From Gonatopus flavifemur (lineage: Eukaryota > Arthropoda > Insecta > Hymenoptera > Dryinidae): 64,000 bases of DNA. A model generated the notes under the pieces. That model was not told where the DNA came from and searched no databases. It saw nothing but the letters and a program-made list of their open reading frames with translations. The translations under genes and the position numbers were made by a program. Shown piece after piece: positions 56,047 to 64,000 of this stretch. How positions within the stretch are numbered: the first letter of the stretch is position 1; the number at the start of each line of letters is the position of its first letter. The stretch is taken from positions 4,876,501 to 4,940,500 of the forward strand of contig JAFFJZ010000013.1 of assembly GCA_018340375.1 (NCBI GenBank), in the 5' to 3' direction.

Positions 56047-57418
56047 CAGGGTGTCCCATTTTAATCTTTGAATGCAAATATCTCAAAAACATGCATCTTA
56101 AACCAAAAGTACTGCATACCAAAGTTGTTATACGAAGAGGGGGCCACAAAACTACGATATCAGTTTCATCATAGATGGCGTTATGATCGATTAAAATACG
56201 CTCAACATCATTCGTTTAGACGGGAACCCCCAGTTTTTATTGCATATCTCGATTTCACGCAAAAAACTGAGTAACTTTTGATTGAAACGTTTTTCTAAAT
56301 TTTTGAAGATGGTACCACAATCGATGAGAAATAAAGTCTATGGAACATATGCGGATATCTTGAGGAATACATCTAAATGCCGAAATATCTCATCCGAATG
56401 TTGTTGTTAAGAGAGGAGACGACACAATCGCGATATCAGTTCCATAGTAAATGGCGCTGTGGTCGGTAAAAATGAGGTCAACTTCAATTTTTCAAATGGA
56501 AACTCCTACTTTTTATCGCATATCATGATTCTACGCGAAAAGAAGAGAATTAGACTTTGTCATCAGCAAAACGGTGGTCATTTTGGACATTTTGTGAAGT
56601 CTCGAAGGCAAACCTAGGCAATCCATTCTGGACAATCCACCCTTTTCAGGGCGATGATGATGTGCAAAGTCCGATCGCGCAACCTCCTCGGAGTGCACAT
56701 TGGGTAACGCTAATGCCGACGGCCTACTGATAAGCGGTGAGGAGGGAGAGGGGGTAATATGGGAATTTGTTATACCGCAATCCTCGGAAGATGAGAACAA
56801 AACCTTCAAGAGTTGAGCGTTGCTTTACAAATAATGCAGTAGAACTTTCTCATCAACCCCATTCCCCACCGTTTCCATCTTCAAGAATTTAGGAAAAATG
56901 TTTCAAACAAAACTTCTCCATTCTTCCGCGTAGAATCATGATATTTGATAAAAAGGAAGAGTTTCCATTTGAGAAATTGAAGTTGACCTCATTTTTACCG
57001 ACCACAGCGCCATCTACTATGGAACTGATATCGCCATTGTGTCGTCCCCTCTCTTAACAACAACATTCGAATGAGATATTTCGGCTCTTGGATGCATTCC
57101 ACAAGATATCCGCATATTGTTTCATAGACTTTATTTTCCATCGATTGTGGCGCCATCTTCAAACATTGAGAAAAACGTTTCAAGCAAATGTTACTCAGTT
57201 TTTTGCGTAGAATCAAGGTATGCAATGAAAAGTGGGGGTTCCCGTTTAAAAAAATGATGTTGACCCCATTTTAATCGATCATAACGCCATCTGTGATGAG
57301 GCTGATATCGTAGTTTTGTGGCCCCCTCTTTGTATAACAACTTTGGTAAAAAGTACTTTTGGTTAAAGATGCATGTTTTTGAGATATTTGCATTTAAAGA
57401 TTGAAATGGGACACCCTG
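56047..57418. mobile_element. 1.37-kb foldback-type element, CAGGGTGTCCCATTTTAATC tip
   Basis: Flanked by TA. Inverted arms share the core of 33222-34519 (AGAGGGGGCCACAAAACTAC, TAGATGGCGTTATGATCGAT, ATGCGGATATCTTG) but the outermost 80-90 bp are different: ATGCAAATATCTCAAAAACATGCATCTT. Near 56550-56815 is unique sequence not found in the other copy, which breaks the palindrome. Confidence 0.9.
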
Positions 57419-57520
57419 TATGATTGAGGTTTCAAAGAGTTTACTGATACGCAGTGATACAGTACTCGAGATTGACCAACTAGTACTAGTATGATTATAC
57501 GTAAGGAGGATTCCGATGTA

Positions 57521-58436
57521 CTACTGTGGGCAAAAAGTAAGGTGAATTTTTAATTTAAACTTCGCGGGCTTCACATTTCAGGCTGGTTTTTTTTTCTTAA
57601 GTTGGCAGGACTCTTAATGACATCTGTGCCAAATTTCATGTCAATGTCATTATCAGTAATACATTTACGCTTGTGTTCACCAAACGACCAAGAGTGCATT
57701 TTTCGATATTTACAATGTCTGATTTGATTCAGCAGAGAAGTGCAATCAAATTTTGTTTGCGGAATGAAATTCCGGCTGCGGAAACTTTGGAGATGTTGCG
57801 CAAGGCCTTTGGTGATTCTACCATGTCGCAGAAAAATGTTTATAAGTGGTACAAAGACTTTGAAGAGGGTCGAGAACGTGTTGATGACTTGGAGCGCTCC
57901 GGACGACCATTGACGTCAACGGATGACCAACAAGTCGATGAAGTGAAGGAATTAGTGCTCAAAAATCGTCGGTTGACTGTTAGAGACCTTACTGATATGA
58001 TGCGTGAAGCAATTCGTCTAAGAAGACCAGAATCATGGGCCAACAACTCTTGGTTTTTGCATCACGATAATGCACCGTCTCATACTGCACCCGTTCTTCG
58101 TGACCATTTCGGCAAAAATTCGACGCATATCGTTCCGCAACCACCGTATTCGCCTGATTTGGCTCGGTGTGACTTCTGGCTATTCCCAAAACTCAAGAGA
58201 CCACTCCGGGGAAAGCGTTTCGAGTCGATTGAGGAGATAAAAGCTGAATCGAAGGAGGCGCTGATGGCTATACCGGAAAGGGACTATTTAGCATGTTTCG
58301 ATGATTGGAAAAAATGTTGGCATAAGTGTATTCTATCGAGAGGGAATTACTTCGAAGGGGATGAAATTGATGTAGAAGAATAAATGAAGATTTCCCATTT
58401 TACAAACAAATTCACCTCACTTTTTGCCCACAGTAG
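57521..58436 (+). mobile_element. Deletion-derived mariner, 916 bp
   Basis: Ends CTACTGTGGGCAAAAAGTAA and the complement of CTACTGTGGGCAAAAAGTGA, with TA flanks (57519-57520, 58437-58438). The target was GATGTACATGGTACACA, similar to CATGTACATGGTACACA at 53524, so it entered a copy of that sequence. Confidence 0.93.
57715..58383 (+). CDS. mariner transposase with an in-frame internal deletion
   Basis: 222 residues, uninterrupted, from the ATG at 57715. The N-terminal DNA-binding part is intact (QRSAIKFCLRNEIPAAETLE, NVYKWYKDFEEGRERVDDLE, LVLKNRRLTVRDLTDMM). It jumps directly to REAIRLRRPESWANNSWFLH, so about 110 residues including the first catalytic Asp are missing. The remaining pair is Asp118 in HHDNAPSH and Asp153 in LARCDFWLF (34 between; Arg replaces the usual Pro of LAPCD). 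The C-terminus CFDDWKKCWHKCILSRGNYF is normal. It could still bind mariner ends, so a dominant-negative role is conceivable, but that is inference. Confidence 0.92.
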   Translation: MSDLIQQRSAIKFCLRNEIPAAETLEMLRKAFGDSTMSQKNVYKWYKDFEEGRERVDDLERSGRPLTSTDDQQVDEVKELVLKNRRLTVRDLTDMMREAIRLRRPESWANNSWFLHHDNAPSHTAPVLRDHFGKNSTHIVPQPPYSPDLARCDFWLFPKLKRPLRGKRFESIEEIKAESKEALMAIPERDYLACFDDWKKCWHKCILSRGNYFEGDEIDVEE

Positions 58437-58438
58437 TA

Positions 58439-60424
58439 CATGGTACACAAGCGAAGAGCAAATCCCACAAAACAGATAGATTTCGTACATTATGATCGCT
58501 CTTTCCGAAACAGCTAATAATCAAGTAAATCATCGACCTCATGATGTGCAGAGTCGAAACCTGAACGAGATCATAGGAGACGTTTTAATCAAGCATAGGC
58601 CATCCCCTACGGATTCAGTCCTCATATCCTCCACGGTTATCTCTTCAATCCCACAAAGGGCACCAGTGATCTCAAACTCGAATACCCCAAACATCTCATG
58701 GAACACTGATGTGTCTAATTGTAATCACTCTTAGAGTAGGCGGGTTACAAATTATCAATACCCTGTCTCGGGTGACGAACCTTGGCAGCCCCAAATTCCG
58801 AATAAAGGTCGTGGGGAGGAACATAGGTAATTTGTGTCACCGTGGGTTAGAAACGTTGGTAATCTCTCCTCCGCAGTGAATCCTACTCGTCCTACCCAGG
58901 TATTGAACCGTCCCGGTAAACAAGAAGAACGCCTCAACCCGACCGATCTCTCGAAGATCCTGGGTGTATTTTGCTCTTGACCTCGGGAAAGGTCAAGGAA
59001 GTCAACGGAACGAATTACTGACGTTGAATTTCTTGTGCGTAACGAGATGAGAAATCGCACTCACGGAATTCTAGCCACTGCTTCAACCGCAAAGCCTTTT
59101 CTGGTGGCTCCATATTCAGAAATACAACCCAAACGCGCAGGACCTACACGTTATTCTTTCGATGTTTAGACCCAAGCATTCGTATCCCCGAGAAAATCTC
59201 GCTCCTCCACCTAAGGATTCTAGGACCCTTCATAATTCCCGCTATAGCGAATACGATACCACCGATCCAAACCAATTTCGTATTGTTCAAGAGGAAGATC
59301 GTGCGATCTTGGAAATTGAAATTCTCGGGGCATTCCACCGAAGATGTGGAAGAATTTTGGTCCAAATCAACAGATCATATGGAAGGGTATGAAGTCTCAG
59401 GGGGAGATATGTCGAGAGTTATGCCACGAATTCTCACTGATCTAGCTTATACGTAGTTGTGCACACGTAAAAGTGAATTCGTCGACTGAAAACATTTTTC
59501 CAGCGAATTTCTGAGCTGATATAGCCAATTCGAATCGCCTTGGAGCGCAGAGCAAGCTTTTCGTTCCCAAACGCAGGGCCTTGATGATGATATCTCCCCT
59601 TTCCCACTTTGCTTCGAAGGGTTGGTCGATCATTGTCATCACCGAAAATCATCGAATAGCTGATCGTGTCTGCTTCATGTACGACTTCATGACTATGTAC
59701 ATAAGTTCAGTGTGTTACGCGTTGGATGATGCGGAATATTTAGTGAGTAGGTTACGAGGTGTTTGACTCTTGCGCAAAGTGTAGTAAAATATGTTGGACC
59801 GAAAAATGGTGAAACATTCTACAGCGAGGCAAATCGCGTGTTGTGGTATTGTGTTCAGTAGATATGTCCTTCTTGGGGCGATTAAAATAATCGCCTTTCT
59901 GAGGGCCATTTAGTTTTTCATTACCGGAGACAATCTTCGAATTGTGAATGAATAAACTGGCATCAACATAGCGATATGCCGTAAGTATTCGATCGACTTT
60001 GAGGGGACTATTGTTTTCCATGTATTCAATGATTTCCAGATCGACAAAACCTCATCTTTCATACATTCATGCGACATTGTGAATCGGAAGGCAAAGAGGG
60101 ATCTCAATATTTGAATGAAAAGTACACGTTACAGTCTCATTCTACTTTTTATCGATTACTAAACTGAATTTAAGATTCAATATCAACTATTCTAGATCGA
60201 AATTACTGGAAGTCTCCCACAATCTATCCCTATGGATGACGAATCACGATTATATGTACTATTCGAAACACTAGACTTCTCTGTGTCTTGATCTTTTTGA
60301 ATTGCATTATAAATTTGTTTCACGTTATGATTTGAAAACAATTGAAAAACTCTGATGCATTCTCCGAGGTGCGGGGTGCCCACACCTTGTGCTAGGTAAC
60401 GTCGTCGTTGGTGACGCGGAATCC
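58439..60424. other. No gene recognised; one short repeat match
   Basis: CATGGTACACAAGCGAAGAG and AACAGATAGATTTCGTA (58439-58487) repeat 53531-53576 in direct orientation, possibly part of the BEL element. The rest, about 1.9 kb, has short frames only. A reverse frame near 59464-59652 contains FELAISAQKFAGKMFSVDEF, which I do not recognise. Confidence 0.4.
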
Positions 60425-60426
60425 TC

Positions 60427-60914
60427 GGATCGGTGCCGAATCAAAGAAAAACCAAATCAACGAAAACAAATTTACTAGCAGTATGAAGTTGTCATTTTGT
60501 TGCAGTATGAAATGAAATTAGTCATAGATCATTGATTAAATTAAACGAAAAGTAAGAAACATTGATTTGCTAACACAACCCCACGGTGAACTTAATTTCC
60601 CTTCGTTATGTTTATGATTATGGTATGGTTATGTTTATGATAACAACAAACCGATTTTCGTTCTCTACAGACGTTTGAAACAGTTTGATTGTACCGATCG
60701 ATTAGGAAGATCGTTAATAAGTTTATTAGAATGATGAATTACGTGTCTACTGTAATAAACGGGTGCAGTGAATAGGTTAACATAAAGAATTTTCGTTCAA
60801 TTTAATCAATGATCTATGACTAATTTCATTTCATACTGCAACAAAATGACAACTTCATACTGCTAGTAAATTTTTCTTCGTTGATTTGGTTTTTCGTTGA
60901 TTCGGCATCGACCC
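60427..60914. mobile_element. ~490-bp inverted-repeat element
   Basis: Arms of about 135 bp (GGTGCCGAATCA, ACCAAATCAACGAA, CTAGCAGTATGAAGTTGTCA, CAATGATCTATGACTAATTT on the right) at 60427-60560 and 60780-60914. No target duplication noticed. Confidence 0.88.
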
Positions 60915-61036
60915 GAATTCTCACGATCTGATGGGTCAACGTCGAATGTTCATAATTCTACAGCTCGGATGGAATTTTTGCAAATACAAAGTTGCTCAGT
61001 TTCGACCGTAGAATTTGTCTGTGTAGTGAGATGCGG

Positions 61037-61130
61037 GGTAGGGTAGCAAGTGCCCGAAAGGGGGCTAGGTACTTCTAGTAATTTTCCTCGGATTAAAAAA
61101 TATTGTCTTTCGGGCACTTGCTACCTTACC
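61037..61130. mobile_element. 94-bp MITE, GGTAGCAAGTGCCCGAAAG tips
   Basis: GGTAGGGTAGCAAGTGCCCG and the complement of GGTAAGGTAGCAAGTGCCCG. Related to 61495-61654. Confidence 0.85.
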
Positions 61131-61494
61131 GAGGAACGGTTGTTTTGAAACACCCTGTATATCGGTAATTTTATTCACAATATCATATCAATATCCAATG
61201 TCGAAATTCTTTTGGATATTACTGATCACTAAAGAGGACAGGGATATGTCAATTGATCAGAATGTGGATAGGCTTGGAGGGCTGTCACTCCAAAAGGAGT
61301 AGGCCCGAATGAAAATAGACCTGCGGTATGTTCAACATCTACGAATCCTAATAAGTATCTTACGTGCCAAGTGAATAAAAAACCTATGCCCACTCGGTTC
61401 TGGAACAACTCAAATATCATCACAAGAAGTCCATTGGTCTTGTAGATGTTGAAAGTATGACCGAATAAGTTTTACTCACTGTTGAAGTAATGAT
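61131..61494. other. No gene recognised
   Basis: Begins with GAAACACCCTGTATAT at about 61146, which looks like the end of a CAGGGTGTTTC-type element with no partner seen. Nothing else supported. Confidence 0.4.
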
Positions 61495-61654
61495 AAGGTA
61501 GCAAGTGCTCGGGAGGCTATTCACCCGGAAGCGGTGAATTCTGTGGTTATTTGAGGAGGGTTAGGAACTTCTCCGATAATGAGTAGTTATCCTTGGATCC
61601 ACAAAGCTTTGTCTTTCAAATTAATGTAATTTCGGGGACCTGTTGCATTACCTA
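61495..61654. mobile_element. 160-bp MITE, diverged copy of the 61037 family
   Basis: Left AAGGTAGCAAGTGCTCGGG; right, reverse-complemented, TAGGTAATGCAACAGGTCCCCG. The interior shares GGTTAGGAACTTCT with GGCTAGGTACTTCT. Confidence 0.7.
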
Positions 61655-62029
61655 GGAATACGTAAAAAATTTTAGAATCAATTCCAAATCAGGTCTATTT
61701 TCTCTCGAGTTAACTGCTCTTCGGGATTTTCCACATACTGGTTAATGGAGCCTTACCAAGGAAACAATTTCTGCTGGGAATACAAGGCATACCAGGCAGA
61801 AAATTGTTGTCAGGCCTTGAACGGTTCGGGCCACGAAAAATTCGATCAAAAACTGTAATTATTGTACCTGTTGTTATCGAGGAGCAGAAAATTAGAACAT
61901 CCTGTCAAACCCTATTCACAAAATTGTTGTCAGTTTTTGACAAAATATTCCAATTCTCGTGATTCCAATAAAATGGAGTGAAAAGTTTGTTATTGAAGTT
62001 TCAATGATTTATAAGAAAACGGATAAATG

Positions 62030-62740
62030 AATATAAATAAATATGAGTCGTTGTTTCCCATTGTATGAATAAATAGGGACAAATCGAAATTCGTGAATTT
62101 TATAACAGCAAAAACATCAAGAAGGACGAAAACCAAAATAGATACCGAAACAGTTGAACAAGTAAAAGAATTCTAATATCTAGAAAGCATAATTACAGGG
62201 AATGGTAAGAGTGAAAGAGATATGAAAGCGAGAATAGCACATGGAAAGCAGGTTTGCCTCCAAAATAAACAGTTATTATGCTCGAAGAATATTAGCTCAA
62301 CAGTAAGGGAGAAATTCTTCAAGGGTGACATTTGAAGCACAGGATTACATGGTTGCGAAACTTGGGCAATCGGAAAAACTGATCAAGAAAGACTTGAAGC
62401 TTTCGAAATTTGGTGTTGTAAAAATGGATAGAGAAAGTGAAAATGAAGAAGTACTTGAAGAGTTGAATGAAATAAGATATCTTCCGAAAGATGTCGTTGA
62501 AAGAAGAAGCAATCTGATAGGATACACCTTAAGGCATGATAGTTTATTGAAAACAATATTAGGAAGGGAAATGAATGGTGAAACTTGTTTAAGTAGACCT
62601 ACATTCAGTTTATCAAACAAATTATACGAGACAAGGGCTATCGTAGATATGTAGAAATAAGGCGTTTGGCAGATAATAGACAGTATTGGAGGATTTCATC
62701 AAACCAGTCCACAGTAGGCCGAAATCCACAAAAAGTGCTC
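62030..62740 (+). pseudogene. Second LINE reverse transcriptase tail, decayed
   Basis: Frames joined by eye give EYL/YLESIITGNGKSERDMKAR (62180-62235), LLCSKNISSTVREKFFKGDI, GCETWAIGKTDQERLEAFEI (62345-62405), LIGYTLRHDSLLKTILG (62510-62560) and YRRYVEIRRLADNRQYWRIS (62638-62697). This is the conserved tail after the reverse transcriptase palm in RTE/BovB-like LINEs. The catalytic part is missing. It differs from the LINE at the start of the window. Confidence 0.78.
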
Positions 62741-63273
62741 AAAACCCCCTTTTCTGATATACTCTAAAATTCAAGAATGTTGGTATTTCCTTACTCCAAT
62801 ACATTAGTAGTATGAAGGTATGTAACGCTGTGTCTGAAGCCGAGTTAGTTTGTGAGATATTGTTACGTAAGATACAGAAATGACTGTGAAATTCTAAAAA
62901 TTCCCGAAAAATAATACAAGAGTTTTCGAAGTAATTAACGCTTGCAAGCCCTCATGATTTTGATATCTAAGGATTTTGTGGAAGTTTACATGTTGTTTCA
63001 ATATAAAAATGATTAATATTGTCCAGGGGACATGAGTGTTAGGATGGAACATTGCGTTTTTGAGTTGTGCGTACGAGTGAAATCATCGATTTCGATATTT
63101 CATTGACGATTTTCTCAAATACTTCAAAAAACTCTCTCTGGGAGGCTTCTGCAATGTGTTCTTAGATGATTCCTACTTGCAAATCACTTTCATTCATGCT
63201 GCGCAGACCTGCGCAACGAGTGGTATGTTAATTTTTATGACACAGTATCTGTAAAATTATCAGTTCTCCAGTA
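62741..63273. other. No gene recognised
   Basis: AT-rich; no poly(A) or duplication found for the LINE tail. Confidence 0.4.
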
Positions 63274-63275
63274 TA

Positions 63276-63538
63276 CACTGTTGAAAAAGTTTTTGAATTG
63301 AATACACAAAATTTGGACGCAATTACCACACATATTTGTGTTTGAAATTCACCACAGATTTCATGAGAATTCAAATCAAATTTTGTATGAGAAGCACTTG
63401 AAAATAATATTGTGTTCGAATTTTAATAGAAGTATGGGAAATTCAATGAACAGAATATGTTTGGTCAATAGCTCACAAACTTTTGTATCAAAATTAATGT
63501 AAATATTCTTGAATTTACGGTGGAAATTTTCAACAGTG
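63276..63538. mobile_element. 263-bp element, CACTGTTGAAAA tips
   Basis: Left CACTGTTGAAAAAGTTTTTG; right, reverse-complemented, CACTGTTGAAAATTTCCACC. TA precedes the left end; AT follows the right. The interior has paired TTTGAATTGAATACA and TTCTTGAATTTACGG words. Shares tips with 43263-43485. Confidence 0.75.
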
Positions 63539-63570
63539 ATATGCAACATGCAACATTACAATGAATCACA

Positions 63571-63806
63571 TGCAGGAGAATGATGTATCAAATATTACTA
63601 CATTTACTCGTACATCAGTGCCCGTAAGTGGAATAGTATAATGTTTACAACTGAATATTGTAAAATCTCATGCTTTATGATATGAAGTTGCACCAAATTG
63701 CACGATGTTTTGCTACATTCAGTTGTAAACATTATACTTTTTCATTTACGGGCACTAATGTACGAGTGAATGCAGTAATATTTGATACATCATTTTTCTC
63801 CGTGCA
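63571..63806. mobile_element. 236-bp hairpin element, TGCA(C/G)GGAGAA tips
   Basis: TGCAGGAGAATGATGTATCA pairs with the complement at 63787-63806; arms continue through AATATTACT, CTCGTACAT(C/T)AGTGCCCGTAA and ATAATGTTTACAACTGAAT to about 100 bp each. Loop near 63660-63705. Confidence 0.92.
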
Positions 63807-64000
63807 AGTAAGGTTTAAGTAGAAATTTCTAGAGTATTGGATGAATTTTATTTGATCTCTGACTACTGTCCTTTGATAGTTTGGCAACGTCATAATGTCA
63901 TTCACTTCAACACAGAAAGAGTTGTTTGATATCTTACGGAACGTGAAGAGTGCCTCACGTGATGCAAAAATTAATCACCTAAAAAATTACGTCATCAATA

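Overview
The window reads as arthropod, probably insect, nuclear DNA: AT-rich, gene-poor, and packed with decayed transposable elements. I find no convincing host gene, no rRNA, no functional tRNA and no CRISPR array. The evidence for an arthropod source is the mix of elements: mariners of several subfamilies, a piggyBac, a Merlin (IS1016-like) transposon, a RAG1/Transib-like transposon, a BEL/Pao LTR retroelement, a Penelope-like element, two LINE fragments, and many TA-flanked foldback elements whose tips begin CAGGGTG or CCCTGGT. The order of insect cannot be fixed from sequence alone.

Layout. 1-2.4 kb: 3' part of a frameshifted LINE entering from outside the window. 2.8-4.6 kb: old dispersed repeats. 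5.9-6.9 kb: mariner relic. 8.5 kb: small TA-flanked element. 9.2-10.9 kb: first RAG1-like transposase relic. 12.87-15.16 kb: a CCCTGGT element split by a 2,017-bp mariner-superfamily transposon with an open transposase. 15.6-16.8 kb: an unrecognised reverse-strand coding exon with a remarkable palindromic tandem array upstream. 19.1-21.8 kb: piggyBac with 650-bp inverted repeats and a truncated transposase. 22.7-24.4 kb: a tRNA-like repeat followed by a Penelope-like GIY-YIG tail. 25.06-32.02 kb: a RAG1/Transib-like transposon with a 5-bp target duplication, itself hit by three later elements. 33.2-34.5 kb: a 1.3-kb foldback. 34.9-38.0 kb: a mauritiana-type mariner containing a second mariner, a short inverted-repeat element and a CATATATG array. 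40.9-45.4 kb: a run of hairpin elements. 45.9-51.0 kb: a Merlin transposase between long inverted arms built of tandem repeats. 53.5-54.8 kb: BEL/Pao pol relic. 56.0-58.4 kb: another foldback and a deletion-derived mariner. 60.4-63.8 kb: more inverted-repeat elements and a second LINE tail.

The parts do not form a cellular pathway; they record successive insertion. Several nestings can be read to the base: mariner inside the RAG1-like transposase, a tRNA-like element inside its subterminal repeat, and mariner inside mariner. The most interesting system is the RAG1/Transib-like element: its ends carry CACAGTG followed by CCAAAAACC, close to the heptamer and nonamer recognised by RAG1, and its reverse-strand protein carries a GRP motif, a GFDG catalytic-Asp motif, a CxxC finger and a SEE-containing C-terminal helix.
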